From NCBI RefSeq assembly GCF_000633595.2, contig NZ_JIBU02000019.1, positions 62,001 through 126,000 of the forward strand: 64,000 bases of DNA, given 5' to 3'. Positions 47,551-58,771 of the stretch are shown here, in pieces; positions within the stretch are counted from its first letter, which is position 1, and each line of letters opens with the position of its first letter. Source of the stretch: Clostridium drakei (GTDB lineage Bacteria; Bacillota; Clostridia; Clostridiales; Clostridiaceae). The position numbers and the translations under genes are program-made. The notes below the pieces were generated by a model. It was not told the DNA's origin, made no database searches, and saw nothing but the letters and a program-made list of their open reading frames with translations.

Positions 47551-48954
47551 ATGGATAAGTATTTTGTAAGCATGCAGGGAGAAATTCCTAAATATATAAC
47601 TATTACTAGACATATAAAAAGATTAATCGATATAAATAAAATTGAAGATGGCGAAAAGCTTCCTTCAATAAGATCCTTATCAGAATTTCTAAATGTTAAT
47701 AATGTAACAATAGTAAATGCATACAAAAGGCTTCAAAATGAAGGATATGCTGTACAGAAAATGGGAAGTGGAACTTATGCTAAAAAGAAAGATATAACTA
47801 AAAATTTTAAAAAGGAATATTCAGAGGCTTTAAAAAAAATATCTGGAAAAATGGTAAAGGAATATGTAGATTTTACTGGTGAAACTCCAAGTAATGATTT
47901 TTTTCCAGTGCAATCTTTTAAGGATGTATTAAATGAAGTATTGGATAGAGATGGTGCTGAAGCACTTATATATCAAGAAGCACTAGGATATGAAGGACTG
48001 AGGGAAAGTATAAGTGAAGTTTTCTGGAATAAAAAAATTAAAAGTGATGATATACTTATAGTATCAGGAGCTCAACAGGGCATAGATATAGTATCTAAGG
48101 CTCTTATAAATACCAATGATAATGTTATAGTTGAAAAGCCTACATATAGTGGAGCTTTATCTGTTTTTAAGTGGAGAAGAGCCAATATATATGAAGCTCC
48201 TATAGGAAAAGATGGAATAGATGTAGATAAATTTGAAAAAATATTGAAAAAGAATAATATTAAGTGTTTTTACACTATGAGCTATTTTCAAAATCCCACA
48301 GGAATGAGTTATAGTATAGAAAAAAAACAACAAATTTTAAATTTAGCAGAGATTTATGACTTTTACATTATAGAAGATGATTACTTAGCAGAATTAATTT
48401 ATGATCATAGTATAAAATATAAGAGCTTTAAAAGCTTGGATAAAAATGATAGGGTAATATATATAAAAAGTTTTTCGAAAATATTTTTACCGGGTATAAG
48501 AATAGGATATTTGATACCTCCTATGGAATTTAAAGAGAGTATTGAAAACTCAAAAATAAATACAGATATATCCACATCTAGTCTTATGCAAAGAGCTTTA
48601 GATTTATATATAAAAAAGGGATTGTGGAAAGATTATATGAATAATTTAAACCACATATATAAAAATAGATATTTATTGATGGAGGAGTGTATAAAATCAC
48701 ACTTGGAAAATAAAGTGGATTTTATAAGTCCAGGGGGAGGACTTAACTTCTATTTGAAAATAAAAGATTCTATATATGTTGATTCTATTGAATTGTTTAG
48801 AAAGACTAAAGATAGAAAGGTGTTAATTACTCCGGGCACTTTGTTTTATAAAAGTCCTTCAGAAGGTAAAAAATATTTTAGAATTAGTTTTTCACAAACA
48901 GATGAGGAAGCTATGAAAAAAGGTTTAAGCATAATAAATGAATTGCTGGAATAA
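47551..48954 (+). CDS. MocR-type transcriptional regulator (GntR winged helix fused to aminotransferase domain)
   Basis: 467 aa. The N-terminal ~80 residues are a GntR winged helix (KLPSIRSLSEFLNVNNVTIV). A class I aminotransferase domain follows with the pocket VEKPTYSGA, QNPTGMSY, and the PLP lysine in SFSKIFLPGIRIGY. MocR proteins sense amines, amino acids or pyridoxal phosphate and control nearby genes. No obvious target is adjacent; the next gene encodes HEAT repeats. ATG behind AAGGAAGTG. Confidence 0.92.
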   Translation: MDKYFVSMQGEIPKYITITRHIKRLIDINKIEDGEKLPSIRSLSEFLNVNNVTIVNAYKRLQNEGYAVQKMGSGTYAKKKDITKNFKKEYSEALKKISGKMVKEYVDFTGETPSNDFFPVQSFKDVLNEVLDRDGAEALIYQEALGYEGLRESISEVFWNKKIKSDDILIVSGAQQGIDIVSKALINTNDNVIVEKPTYSGALSVFKWRRANIYEAPIGKDGIDVDKFEKILKKNNIKCFYTMSYFQNPTGMSYSIEKKQQILNLAEIYDFYIIEDDYLAELIYDHSIKYKSFKSLDKNDRVIYIKSFSKIFLPGIRIGYLIPPMEFKESIENSKINTDISTSSLMQRALDLYIKKGLWKDYMNNLNHIYKNRYLLMEECIKSHLENKVDFISPGGGLNFYLKIKDSIYVDSIELFRKTKDRKVLITPGTLFYKSPSEGKKYFRISFSQTDEEAMKKGLSIINELLE

Positions 48955-48971
48955 CAAAGGAGAGTATCATC

Positions 48972-49649
48972 ATGAAAAAAGGTATGATTAATATAGAGTG
49001 GTCTAAAATTAACTCATATACAGAAGAGGATATAACTTACTTTTTGTTTTTAGAAGGTAAATCCATTGAATGTTTATGCAAAATAAGAAGTTTATCCAAA
49101 GAAACAGTTCAAAAACACATATTAGATGGTAAAATTAAATATGGAATGTTAGCTAAAAGTGATAATGAGAAGGAGCTTTTTAAAACTATATCATCATCTG
49201 GAAAGTTGGATAAAATAGAAGTTTTAAAAGGATTAAGTGAAGAAAATAAAAGTAAAATTATAGATTATATAAGATGTGATTATGCAGATATGAAGACTAA
49301 GGACAAGGAAAATGCTGTTTGGATTCTTGGAGAAATAGGAGATAATAAAGTATTAGATATTTTAATTAAAGCTTCTGTTCATAATCATGTAAATGTAAGA
49401 AGAATGGCAGTTTCTGCTGTAGGTAAGATAGGGGATAAAGCTGGTGAAAATATACTAATACGAAAATTAGAAGATGAAAATCCCCAAGTGGTTATGTATG
49501 CTATAAAATCATTAATTAAAATTAAAAGTGAAAAGGCGTTATATAAAATTAAAGAAATTTATAAAAATTCAGAAAAAGATTATGTGAAAAGGGCATCAGA
49601 AGAGTATATTAAAATATTAGAAGAAGATGGTTTGCAAGTTAAGGAGTGA
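48972..49649 (+). CDS. HEAT-repeat protein, function unknown
   Basis: 225 aa. The C-terminal half has HEAT-like helical repeats (ENAVWILGEIGDNKVLDILI; VNVRRMAVSAVGKIGDKAGE; NPQVVMYAIKSLIKI). The N-terminal part (SKINSYTEEDITYFLFLEGKS) resembles regions often annotated as HEAT-repeat or helix-turn-helix-like proteins in clostridia. Probable scaffold function. It is 17 bp after the MocR gene, so likely cotranscribed. Confidence 0.8.
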   Translation: MKKGMINIEWSKINSYTEEDITYFLFLEGKSIECLCKIRSLSKETVQKHILDGKIKYGMLAKSDNEKELFKTISSSGKLDKIEVLKGLSEENKSKIIDYIRCDYADMKTKDKENAVWILGEIGDNKVLDILIKASVHNHVNVRRMAVSAVGKIGDKAGENILIRKLEDENPQVVMYAIKSLIKIKSEKALYKIKEIYKNSEKDYVKRASEEYIKILEEDGLQVKE

Positions 49650-49655
49650 TTGGGA

Positions 49656-50309
49656 GTGGGTTATTTTACTATAAAGGATGAAATAAGCACGCAGTTTGAG
49701 GAAAAAAAATCTGTTTTTATAGGTCATATAAAAAGGATATATGAAGAGGAAGAAGCAAAAAAATTTATAGAAAAGATAAGAAGTGAACAGAAAGAAGCAA
49801 GACATAATGTATATGCCTATGTTATTGGAGAAAACATGGGCATACAAAGATATAGTGATGATGGAGAACCTCAGGGAACAGGAGGAATTCCAGTTTTAGA
49901 AGTCATAAAGAAAAATGGAATAACAGATGTAGTTATAGTGGTTACTAGATATTTTGGAGGTATACTTTTAGGAAAGGGAGGGCTTGTAAGAGCGTATTCA
50001 AGGGCTGCAGCTATGGCAGTAGATGAAGGTAGTATAGTTGAAAAGGTTAAGGGATCTGTATTGGAGATATTTATAGAATATGATATGCTTGGAAAAGTTC
50101 AATACTTATTTGAACAAAGCTTGTGGCATATGGAAAATGTAGAGTATACAGATAAGGTTAAAATAATAATGTATTGTGATGTTTCAAAATTAAAAACAGT
50201 GGAATCTTCTGTAATAGAAGTTACTAATGGTAAATGCGAAGTTGTAATAGGAGATGAAAGCTACTACTTTAAGAAAGAGAATAGATTGTTTCAAGAGCAG
50301 GATATTTAA
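49656..50309 (+). CDS. YigZ/IMPACT-family protein
   Basis: 217 aa. The UPF0029 N-terminal domain contains the family signature SDDGEPQGTGGIPVLEVI and VTRYFGGILLGKGGLVRAY. Members resemble the eukaryotic GCN2-regulator IMPACT; bacterial function is poorly defined. GTG at 49656 has AAGGAG 9 nt upstream; the TTG at 49650 is too close. It starts just past the stop of the HEAT gene. Confidence 0.92.
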   Translation: MGYFTIKDEISTQFEEKKSVFIGHIKRIYEEEEAKKFIEKIRSEQKEARHNVYAYVIGENMGIQRYSDDGEPQGTGGIPVLEVIKKNGITDVVIVVTRYFGGILLGKGGLVRAYSRAAAMAVDEGSIVEKVKGSVLEIFIEYDMLGKVQYLFEQSLWHMENVEYTDKVKIIMYCDVSKLKTVESSVIEVTNGKCEVVIGDESYYFKKENRLFQEQDI

Positions 50310-50435
50310 GTTTGAATTTATAAGTCCTTGTATGATATAATGTTTTAGGTATTTTATAAACCAAACTTAAAATCTTTAGTGTGTGATTTTAGTAATAATT
50401 TAAAATAATATATAACCAGTTAGGGGGAAATAAAT

Positions 50436-51176
50436 ATGTCAGGACATTCAAAATGGCATAATATACAAGCTAAAAAAGGTAAGGCAGATGCAAAAAGAGG
50501 TAAAATCTTTACTAAGTTAGGAAAAGAAATTGCTATTGCATGTAAAATGGGAGGAGCCAATCTTGATGCTAACAGTAAGTTAAGAGATGTTGTAGCAAAA
50601 GCAAAAGCTGCTAACATGGCTATGGATACAATAACTAGAGCAATAAAAAAAGGTGCTGGAGAAATGGAAGGAGTAAACTATGAAACTGTAGTTTATGAAG
50701 GATATGGTCCAGCAGGAACTGCTGTTATAGTAAATGCATTAACAGATAATAAGAATAGAACGGCAGGTAATGTAAGACACGCTTTCACTAAAAATGGTGG
50801 AAACATGGGTTCAACAGGATGCGTTTCTTTCATGTTCCAGGAAAAAGGTCAAATTGTTATAGAAAAAACAGATGACAAAGATGAAGATGAATTAATGATG
50901 ATGGCTTTAGATGCTGGTGCAGAAGATTTTGCAGCAGAAGATGAAGTTTTTGTAGTAACAACTACACCAGAGGACTTTGGAACAGTAAGAGAAGCTTTAG
51001 AATCCAATGGACTTGAGTTCTTAGAAGCTGAAGTAAAAATGATTCCAGATACATATACTGCAATTGATGAAGCAACAGCAGGTAAATTCCAAAAAATGAT
51101 TGATGCTTTAGAAGATGATGAAGACGTTCAGGACGTTTACCACAATGCTGAGTTCCCTGAAGGATGGGAAGAATAG
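50436..51176 (+). CDS. YebC/PmpR-family protein (TACO1-type)
   Basis: 246 aa, usual length. N-terminal signature [20 protein letters not shown] and the [15 protein letters not shown] block are invariant family features. Family members are annotated as transcriptional regulators; TACO1 relatives assist translation of difficult sequences. Ribosome binding site TTAGGGGGAAA. Single gene with its own terminator. Confidence 0.95.
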   Translation: MSGHSKWHNIQAKKGKADAKRGKIFTKLGKEIAIACKMGGANLDANSKLRDVVAKAKAANMAMDTITRAIKKGAGEMEGVNYETVVYEGYGPAGTAVIVNALTDNKNRTAGNVRHAFTKNGGNMGSTGCVSFMFQEKGQIVIEKTDDKDEDELMMMALDAGAEDFAAEDEVFVVTTTPEDFGTVREALESNGLEFLEAEVKMIPDTYTAIDEATAGKFQKMIDALEDDEDVQDVYHNAEFPEGWEE

Positions 51177-51233
51177 AGAGATAAAAGACATATTATGTTT
51201 AAATTTTAGATCTTGTATTATATATGGGAATTG

Positions 51234-51279
51234 AAACACCTTTTTGTATTGGTATATGCCAATATGAAGAGGTGTTTTT
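51234..51279 (+). terminator. Terminator of the YebC-family gene
   Basis: AAACACCT/AGGTGTTT stem enclosing ATTGG/CCAAT, with a TTTTTG tail. Confidence 0.85.
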
Positions 51280-51493
51280 GTGCTGTTAATTTTATACCTT
51301 CTTTCTTAGATGATTTTAAATATATAATTAATTTTTTAGGAAAGTATTCACATATTTATTTTATTTGAGTAAAAAATATAGTATAAAAGATATTTGGTAT
51401 TTATAATTTTATTATGTAATTTTTTTATTTTAAAATACTATAAATATATTATGACATATATGCTTTTTTATTATATTTTAAGGGGGTAATTTA

Positions 51494-52954
51494 GTGAAAA
51501 AAATTATAATTCTATTTACCATGATAGCCATATTTATATTGCCAGAAAGCTTGGTGTATGCTAAAACTAACTATACTGTAAATAGAATAGATGGAGCAAC
51601 TAGATATGAAACTTCAATGAATATAGCCAATAACTATAATAGTGATAAGCTGAAAAGTGTTATTATTGCAAGTGGAGATGATTTTCCAGATGCATTAGTT
51701 GGTTGTATGCTTTCCAAAAATGTAGATGCACCTATCTTACTAATAAGTAAAGATAATAGTTACAATGAAAGTACTGTTAAATTTATAAAAAGTAAGTTAA
51801 AAACTGATGACAATATCTATATATTAGGTGGAGAAGCATCAGTAAGTGCAAAATTTGAAAATTATCTTAATTCAATTGGATATAATAATATCAAAAGACT
51901 AGGTGGAATTGATAGATTTGATACAAATCGTATAATTATGAATTTCTTAAATATAAAAAAGAGTACACCAGTAGTTATTGTTAATGGACTTGGCTTTTCA
52001 GATGCTTTAAGTGTATCTAGTATTGCTGCATCAAAAGGTTATCCAATTATAATGAGTGATTCATCAAAATTATCTGATCAAGCAAAAGAAATGTTGAAAG
52101 ATATAGAGCCATCTAAAGTATTTATTATTGGTGGTGAAGGCTCTATAAGTAACAATGTGTTTAAGCAATTAAAAGAAGTTATTACATCGTTAAATAATAA
52201 TAATATAATAAGAATAGCTGGAATGAATAGATATGAAACATCCTTAGATGTGTGTAGATATTTTAATTTGTCTTCAGATACTGCAGTTATTGCTAGTGGA
52301 GAAAATTTTCCTGACGCTTTGGCGGGTAGTGCTTTAGCAGCAAAGAAAAATGCTCCTATAATATTAACAGATGGAGATAATATATCATCTCAAAAACAAT
52401 ACTTAGATCAATATAATTATAGTAAATTAATTTTACTTGGTGGTACAGGAAGTATAAGTGATGATGTTGAATATACTTTAGAAAATAAAGCTGTTATTTC
52501 TGATGATTCTATTAAAAGTTTGTTGTTTACTGGAGATGAAAGTTTTAAAAAAATGTTAAAAATTAATGTGGATGGCAGCTCGTATATTAACATATCAGGC
52601 ATAAGCTATGCTAAGGTAACAGAGGATTTCAGTAAATATAGTTCTATATATGGATATTTGAATAAAAATTATGGATTAAATAATTATTATACAGATGATT
52701 TTATAAAGAATATGGTGAATTATGTATTCACTAATGTAAATGGTATATGGTATATGAGATATGGAAATCCAGAACCTAGACTTATCGTACAAAGTTCTCA
52801 AATTGCATATAAAAAGTACTATGGTAATAAAGTATATGTTTCTTTAAAAGGATATTATTTTGGATCACAGGATGTATCATACTCAAATGCTGTTTTAAGC
52901 TTTGAAGGTGATAAATGGCTAATAGATAAATTTGATAACTGGATAATAAAATAA
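51494..52954 (+). CDS. Secreted protein with three cell-wall-binding repeats (CWB2)
   Basis: 486 aa. Signal peptide at residues ~1-23, then three tandem CWB2 modules of about 100 residues, each starting near RxxGxxRYET and containing ASGDDFPDAL-like and ILGGEASVS-like blocks (RIDGATRYETSMNIANNYNS; RLGGIDRFDT; RIAGMNRYETSLDVCRYF). CWB2 triplets anchor clostridial proteins to wall polymers. The C-terminal ~130 residues are an unrecognised, Tyr-rich cargo domain. GTG start behind AAGGGGGTAA. Monocistronic. Confidence 0.9.
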   Translation: MKKIIILFTMIAIFILPESLVYAKTNYTVNRIDGATRYETSMNIANNYNSDKLKSVIIASGDDFPDALVGCMLSKNVDAPILLISKDNSYNESTVKFIKSKLKTDDNIYILGGEASVSAKFENYLNSIGYNNIKRLGGIDRFDTNRIIMNFLNIKKSTPVVIVNGLGFSDALSVSSIAASKGYPIIMSDSSKLSDQAKEMLKDIEPSKVFIIGGEGSISNNVFKQLKEVITSLNNNNIIRIAGMNRYETSLDVCRYFNLSSDTAVIASGENFPDALAGSALAAKKNAPIILTDGDNISSQKQYLDQYNYSKLILLGGTGSISDDVEYTLENKAVISDDSIKSLLFTGDESFKKMLKINVDGSSYINISGISYAKVTEDFSKYSSIYGYLNKNYGLNNYYTDDFIKNMVNYVFTNVNGIWYMRYGNPEPRLIVQSSQIAYKKYYGNKVYVSLKGYYFGSQDVSYSNAVLSFEGDKWLIDKFDNWIIK

Positions 52955-53033
52955 TAAAATATAGATAAGAAAAAATCAGTTTTCTGAATAATACTTTTGT
53001 AATGTGTCCATAATATCTTGTAGGAGGGATATT

Positions 53034-53654
53034 ATGGATTTTATTAATAATAATAGAAAAAAGATAAGGACTATTTTACTTGTAATTTTAACTATTTCAA
53101 TTTTTAGTTTGAGCTATTATTTGTGCATAAATAAGTTGAAAAGTACAAACTTTAAGGAGGACAAATATAAAGTACAAAACGAAAGTAAGGATATAGATAA
53201 AACTATGACCGTAGACTCAAATATGAATACTTCACTTTCACCAACTGCAAAGGTAATATTTGAGAAAAAGTATATTAAAAGTGGCGAAGTTATAAATGAA
53301 AAAGAAGAGAGTGCTGGTAATTTAGCAGGTAAAAAAAAGAGTGAGTTAAATCAAGTATATAAAGGACAAGGATATAGCTTAGAAAGTATGAAACCTTCAG
53401 AAGTAGTGTTTGTGAAAGAATTTGATAGATATGCTCCAAATAAGTATGTGGTTGGTATAAAAGATGGATTTATTGCTATATATAAAACTGATAAAGATGG
53501 AAATATGTTTATAGAAGATGAAAAAAGAGATGTAACAGATATAAAAACTGATAGATTAAAAAAAGCAGACATAGAACTTTTAACAAAGGGGAATAAGTAT
53601 TTCCAGTGTAATACAAGAGAAGATGCAGAGGCACGCCTTGAAGACTATGAGTAA
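53034..53654 (+). CDS. BofC-like sporulation protein
   Basis: 206 aa with an N-terminal membrane segment (about 10-30) and a C-terminal BofC-type domain (YAPNKYVVGIKDGFIAIYKT). BofC in Bacillus is a forespore protein that tunes SpoIVB signalling to the mother cell. As in Bacillus, the gene lies directly upstream of ruvA. The start at 53034 follows GTAGGAGGG; the longer frame has no site. The distinct N-terminal region makes the BofC assignment moderate. Confidence 0.75.
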   Translation: MDFINNNRKKIRTILLVILTISIFSLSYYLCINKLKSTNFKEDKYKVQNESKDIDKTMTVDSNMNTSLSPTAKVIFEKKYIKSGEVINEKEESAGNLAGKKKSELNQVYKGQGYSLESMKPSEVVFVKEFDRYAPNKYVVGIKDGFIAIYKTDKDGNMFIEDEKRDVTDIKTDRLKKADIELLTKGNKYFQCNTREDAEARLEDYE

Positions 53655-53673
53655 TAGTCTTTAAGGCGTTTTA
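53633..53673 (+). terminator. Terminator after the BofC-like gene
   Basis: ACGCCTTgAAGACTAT pairs with ATAGTCTTtAAGGCGT, followed by TTTAT; it overlaps the stop codon. Confidence 0.82.
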
Positions 53674-53785
53674 TAGTGTAGAATATTCTTTGTTTCTTGA
53701 ATTAAATTAAGTATAATGGTAAAGTAATATATGTTAAGTTTACACTAAAGTTTTGATTTAAAATTTAAGAAATTGGAGGACATCT

Positions 53786-54382
53786 TTGATGTATGAGTAT
53801 ATACGTGGAACCTATGCAGGAATGAATAAAGATTACATAGTAGTTGAAAATAATGGCATTGGCTATAAAATATATACTTCAGGAAGTACTCTAGCTAAAA
53901 TTCCCAAAGTAAATGAAGAAATAATGCTCTATCTTCAGCAAATAGTTAGGGAAGATTTTATAGGTCTTTATGGTTTTTTGACTAAAGAAGAATTGAGTAT
54001 GTTTAATTTGCTTTTGACTATAAATGGTGTAGGTGCAAAGGCGGCATTATCGCTTTTATCTATAAGTAGCGTTAACAATTTAAAGTATGCAATTTTATCT
54101 GGTGATGAAAAACTTATTATTAGAGCACCAGGTATAGGAAAGAAAATGTCACAAAGAATTATACTTGAGCTTAAGGATAAGGTAAAACCAGAAGATGTTG
54201 ATATGTCACAAGGAGATACTATTGAAATAGATGAAACTGCAGGTAATAGTTCAGAAGCATTGGAAGCACTCGTATCATTAGGATATTCTGAAAAAGAAGC
54301 TAAAAAAGCTATTAATACTATGGATAAAAAGGATTCTGTAGAAAATATAATAAGAAATGCATTAAAATTTTTAATGGGTTAG
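53786..54382 (+). CDS. ruvA: Holliday junction DNA helicase subunit RuvA
   Basis: 198 aa. Binds four-way junctions and recruits RuvB. N-terminal OB fold (MYEYIRGTYAGMNKDYIVVE), the HhH motifs around LTINGVGAKAALSLLS and IRAPGIGKKMSQRIILELKD, and the C-terminal RuvB-binding UBA-like domain (EALEALVSLGYSEKEAKKAI). Start behind TTGGAGGAC. Followed 15 bp later by ruvB. Confidence 0.96.
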   Translation: MMYEYIRGTYAGMNKDYIVVENNGIGYKIYTSGSTLAKIPKVNEEIMLYLQQIVREDFIGLYGFLTKEELSMFNLLLTINGVGAKAALSLLSISSVNNLKYAILSGDEKLIIRAPGIGKKMSQRIILELKDKVKPEDVDMSQGDTIEIDETAGNSSEALEALVSLGYSEKEAKKAINTMDKKDSVENIIRNALKFLMG

Positions 54383-54397
54383 GAAGGTGATAATTTT

Positions 54398-55462
54398 ATG
54401 AATGAAAATGAAGAAGATAGAATTGTTACACCTTTAAATATAGTTGGAGATACAGAGAATGAATATAGTTTAAGACCTAAAAGAATTAATGAATATATTG
54501 GACAAAAAAAGGTAAAAGAAAAATTAAAAATTTTTATAGAAGCAGCAAAAAAAAGAAAAGAAGCCTTAGATCATGTATTATTATATGGTCCTCCAGGATT
54601 GGGTAAAACCACATTAGCTAATATAATAGCAATAGAAATGGGAGGGAATTTAAAGGTTACATCAGGTCCTGCTATAGAAAGAGCTGGTGATTTAGCTGCA
54701 ATACTTACAAGCCTCAATGATTATGATGTGTTATTTATAGATGAAATTCACAGATTAAGCAGAAATGTAGAAGAAATACTTTATCCAGCAATGGAAGACT
54801 ATGCTTTAGATATAGTTATAGGAAAAGGTGCTGCTGCTAAGTCTATTAGATTAGATTTACCTAGATTTACCTTGATAGGAGCTACTACTAGAGTTGGTCT
54901 TTTGACATCTCCCCTAAGGGATAGATTTGGAGTAATGTGTCCAATGGAGTTTTATGAGGATGATGAATTAAAAGAAATTATAGTAAGGTCTGCTAAAATA
55001 CTTGGTGTGGAAATAGAAGAAAATGCAGCACTAGAAATAGGAGGTAGATCAAGAGGAACTCCTAGAATAGCTAACAGACTTTTAAAAAGAGTTAGGGACT
55101 ACTCAGATGTTAAAGGAAATGGACTAGTAGATTTGGAAATCACTAAAGCCGCGTTAAAACTTTTAGATGTAGATGAAGAAGGATTTGATAGTATAGATAA
55201 CAAAATATTAATAGCCATAATAGATAATTTCAAAGGTGGTCCAGTAGGCTTAGAAACTTTGGCATATTTTATAGGAGAAGAACTTGATACTATTCAGGAT
55301 GTCTATGAGCCTTATCTTCTTCAAAAGGGATTTATAATAAGGACACCTAGAGGAAGAGTTGCATCAGATAGTGCATATAAGCATTTGAATAGAAGTAAAA
55401 AATTGAGTAAACCAGGGAAAAAAACAGTACAACAACAATCAATATTTAAGGAAAGAACATAA
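54398..55462 (+). CDS. ruvB: Holliday junction branch-migration ATPase RuvB
   Basis: 354 aa AAA+ motor. Walker [12 protein letters not shown], Walker [11 protein letters not shown], sensor 1 [12 protein letters not shown], arginine finger in SPLRDRFG, and the C-terminal winged helix ([20 protein letters not shown]). Start behind GGAAGGTGA, in the ruvA-ruvB-queA-tgt run. Confidence 0.97.
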   Translation: MNENEEDRIVTPLNIVGDTENEYSLRPKRINEYIGQKKVKEKLKIFIEAAKKRKEALDHVLLYGPPGLGKTTLANIIAIEMGGNLKVTSGPAIERAGDLAAILTSLNDYDVLFIDEIHRLSRNVEEILYPAMEDYALDIVIGKGAAAKSIRLDLPRFTLIGATTRVGLLTSPLRDRFGVMCPMEFYEDDELKEIIVRSAKILGVEIEENAALEIGGRSRGTPRIANRLLKRVRDYSDVKGNGLVDLEITKAALKLLDVDEEGFDSIDNKILIAIIDNFKGGPVGLETLAYFIGEELDTIQDVYEPYLLQKGFIIRTPRGRVASDSAYKHLNRSKKLSKPGKKTVQQQSIFKERT

Positions 55463-55481
55463 GAAATGGAGAGTAGATATT

Positions 55482-56507
55482 TTGAAGGTTACAGATTTTG
55501 ATTTTTATTTACCAGAAGAATTAATAGCACAATGCCCATTGGAAAAAAGAGATGAAGCAAGATTGATGTTATTAGATAAAAATACTGGTGAAATAGAACA
55601 TAAAATATTTAAAGATATAATTGATTATTTGGAACCAGGAGATTGTTTGGTATTAAATGATACCAGAGTACTTCCTGCAAGACTTATTGGAAGTAAAGAG
55701 AATACAGGAGGAAAAATAGAGTTTCTATTACTTAAGAGAATAGATAAAGATAAGTGGGAAACTCTTGTTAAGCCAGGAAAAAGAGCACAAGTTGGAACAC
55801 GATTTGTATTTGGTGATGGAGAATTAAAGGCAGAAGTAGTTAGTGTTGAAGAAGACGGAAACAGAATTGTACAATTTGAGTATGAAGGAATATTTGAAGA
55901 AGTATTAGACAAACTAGGACAGATGCCTCTTCCGCCTTACATAAAAGAAAAGCTTGAAGATAAAGAAATGTATCAGACTGTCTATTCAAAAGAGCAGGGA
56001 TCAGCAGCGGCACCTACAGCAGGATTACATTTTACAGAAGAGCTGTTAAAAAAAATAGAAGAAAAAGGTGTGAATATAGCATTTTTAACTTTACATGTGG
56101 GGCTAGGAACTTTTAGACCAGTTAAAGTTGAAAATATACAAGATCATAATATGCATTCAGAATATTACACTATGTCAAAGGAAACTGCAGATATAATAAA
56201 TAAAGCAAAGAAAAGTGAAAAAAAAGTAATTGCAGTAGGGACTACTTCTTGTAGAACATTAGAAACTATAGGAGATGACAAAGGAGAAGTAAGAGAACAA
56301 TCAGGATGGACAGATATATTTATATATCCAGGATATAAGTATAAAGTGGTAGATAGGCTTATAACTAATTTCCACCTTCCAGAGTCTACATTAATAATGT
56401 TAGTAAGTGCTTTGGCTGGAAGAGAAAAAATAATGAATGCCTACAATACAGCAGTAAAAGAACGATATAGATTTTTTAGCTTCGGCGATGCAATGTTTAT
56501 AAAATAA
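55482..56507 (+). CDS. queA: tRNA preQ1(34) S-adenosylmethionine ribosyltransferase-isomerase
   Basis: 341 aa. Converts preQ1-tRNA to epoxyqueuosine-tRNA. Motifs: [62 protein letters not shown] and [19 protein letters not shown] start 9 nt after GGAGAG. Followed at once by tgt, its pathway partner. Confidence 0.97.
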   Translation: MKVTDFDFYLPEELIAQCPLEKRDEARLMLLDKNTGEIEHKIFKDIIDYLEPGDCLVLNDTRVLPARLIGSKENTGGKIEFLLLKRIDKDKWETLVKPGKRAQVGTRFVFGDGELKAEVVSVEEDGNRIVQFEYEGIFEEVLDKLGQMPLPPYIKEKLEDKEMYQTVYSKEQGSAAAPTAGLHFTEELLKKIEEKGVNIAFLTLHVGLGTFRPVKVENIQDHNMHSEYYTMSKETADIINKAKKSEKKVIAVGTTSCRTLETIGDDKGEVREQSGWTDIFIYPGYKYKVVDRLITNFHLPESTLIMLVSALAGREKIMNAYNTAVKERYRFFSFGDAMFIK

Positions 56508-57650
<1,143 letters not shown>

Positions 57651-57653
57651 AAG

Positions 57654-57730
57654 AGTTAAGAGTTAACTATATTCGTAATATTTTTAAATTACGAATTCAA
57701 TAAACAAAATAAAAGTTTAATTGTTAACTA
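57654..57730. repeat. Short inverted-repeat element related to the one at 43440
   Basis: GAGTTAAGAGTTAAC at the left and a diverged inverse (GTTAACTAA region) at the right flank TATTCGTAAT...ATTACGAATTC, itself a hairpin. The end sequence TTAAGAGTTAA matches the element at 43440-43572. The inner hairpin may also terminate tgt transcripts. Confidence 0.45.
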
Positions 57731-57752
57731 AATGATGAGGGAGGTGATTTTT

Positions 57753-58073
57753 GTGAAAACTTTGATTCAATATTCTCCACTTATATTTATGCTTGTAGTA
57801 GTTTACTTAGTTATACTAGTACCTGAAAGAAAAAGAAAAAAAGAATATAGGGAGATGCTAGATAACTTAAAAGTTAATGATGAAATTATGACTAAGGGTG
57901 GTATAATTGGCAAAGTTATAAATATGCAAGGCAGATTTGTAACTATTCAAACAGGCCCAGACAAAGTGAGAATAAAGATTGATAAAACTGGAGTGCTAAA
58001 TTTATTAGCTGCAATTGAAGAGTATAACAGCAAGGATGATAAAAAAGAAGAAAAAAGCACAGACAACCAATAA
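57753..58073 (+). CDS. yajC: Preprotein translocase accessory subunit YajC
   Basis: 106 aa from the GTG at 57753, set by GGGAGGTGA 6 nt upstream. One N-terminal membrane helix (LIFMLVVVYLVILV), a basic linker (PERKRKKEYREML), then the conserved MTKGGIIGKVINMQGRFVTI block. YajC associates with SecDF, encoded 2.4 kb downstream. Confidence 0.95.
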   Translation: MKTLIQYSPLIFMLVVVYLVILVPERKRKKEYREMLDNLKVNDEIMTKGGIIGKVINMQGRFVTIQTGPDKVRIKIDKTGVLNLLAAIEEYNSKDDKKEEKSTDNQ

Positions 58074-58094
58074 GGATGTTTAAATTTTAATCAT

Positions 58095-58140
58095 AAAACA
58101 CCTTCTTTCTACATAGATACTATTAGGTAGGAGGTGTTTT
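58095..58140 (+). promoter_or_regulatory. Hairpin that pairs with the ribosome binding site of the next gene
   Basis: AAAACACCTTC (58095-58105) is complementary to the GGAGGTGTTTT region (58130-58140), with further pairing of TCTAC to GTAG. The right arm contains the AGGAGGTG site used for the TTG at 58144, so the fold would hide it. It could alternatively end yajC transcription. Confidence 0.55.
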
Positions 58141-58143
58141 AAG

Positions 58144-58518
58144 TTGGAAAAAGAAAAGAATACAAGCTATATTGTAGCCGCGGAAGGCGTATTAAGAGGA
58201 TTTATTATAACAGTGGTTTTGCTTCTTATATTTGCAGTTATAATGACATTTACAGAAATAAGTGAAACAACTAGTTCTACATTTTATTTAATTACTACAC
58301 TTTTAAGTATAATTTATGGTACTATCTATGCAGTAAGAAAGACAAATAGTAGAGGATTTTTAGTAGGAATCATGGTAACTCTCTTATACTTAATGGTAAT
58401 TTATGTAGTTTCTGTTATATCAGGAAATTCTGCTGTAATAGGATATAATAGAGTCGCTAGATTTTTACTAGCCTTGGTAGTGGGGGCAGCATCTGGAATA
58501 GTTGCAAGAAATCTTTAA
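58144..58518 (+). CDS. TIGR04086-type membrane protein
   Basis: 124 aa with four hydrophobic helices (about 17-36, 47-64, 74-92 and 101-120) and no soluble domain. Short four-helix proteins of this family sit beside the SCIFF genes in clostridia. Function unknown. TTG start preceded by TAGGAGGTG inside a hairpin. Confidence 0.85.
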   Translation: MEKEKNTSYIVAAEGVLRGFIITVVLLLIFAVIMTFTEISETTSSTFYLITTLLSIIYGTIYAVRKTNSRGFLVGIMVTLLYLMVIYVVSVISGNSAVIGYNRVARFLLALVVGAASGIVARNL

Positions 58519-58550
58519 TTTACTAATAACTTTATTTTATTTATTGTTTA

Positions 58551-58559
58551 TGTTATAAT
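58551..58559 (+). promoter_or_regulatory. Extended -10 promoter of scfA
   Basis: TGTTATAAT (TGn-TATAAT) with a poor -35 (TTTATT, 17-nt spacing), about 34 nt before the scfA start. Confidence 0.5.
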
Positions 58560-58592
58560 CAAACGGAAAAGTTTATGAATGGAGGAATTTAA

Positions 58593-58730
58593 ATGAAACA
58601 TATAAGAACTGTAAACAAATCAAATATAAAAGACAGCCTAAAAAAGCCAGGATGTAAAGAATGTGCTAACTCATGCCAATCTGCATGTAAGACTTCTTGC
58701 ACAGTTGCTAATTTAGCTTGTGAAAATTAA
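58593..58730 (+). CDS. scfA: SCIFF peptide precursor (six cysteines in forty-five residues)
   Basis: Ribosomally made precursor peptide of exactly 45 aa with six cysteines at 21, 24, 28, 32, 36 and 43 (core GCKECANSCQSACKTSC). The leader begins MKHIRTVNKSNIK. The radical SAM enzyme encoded next forms a thioether cross-link in it; this pairing is conserved through clostridia and its physiological role is unknown. Start behind TGGAGGA. Too short to be found by size-filtered gene calling. Confidence 0.96.
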   Translation: MKHIRTVNKSNIKDSLKKPGCKECANSCQSACKTSCTVANLACEN

Positions 58731-58733
58731 CAT

Positions 58734-58771
58734 AAATTTAGGCAGTAACGTTATGTTACTGCTTTAAATTT
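58734..58771 (+). terminator. Hairpin between scfA and scfB
   Basis: AAATTTA-GGCAGTAAC pairs with GTTACTGC-TTTAAATTT. No U-run follows, so it may be a partial terminator or 3'-end stabiliser that lets scfA mRNA exceed scfB. The remaining gap up to 58950 shows no gene. Confidence 0.6.
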
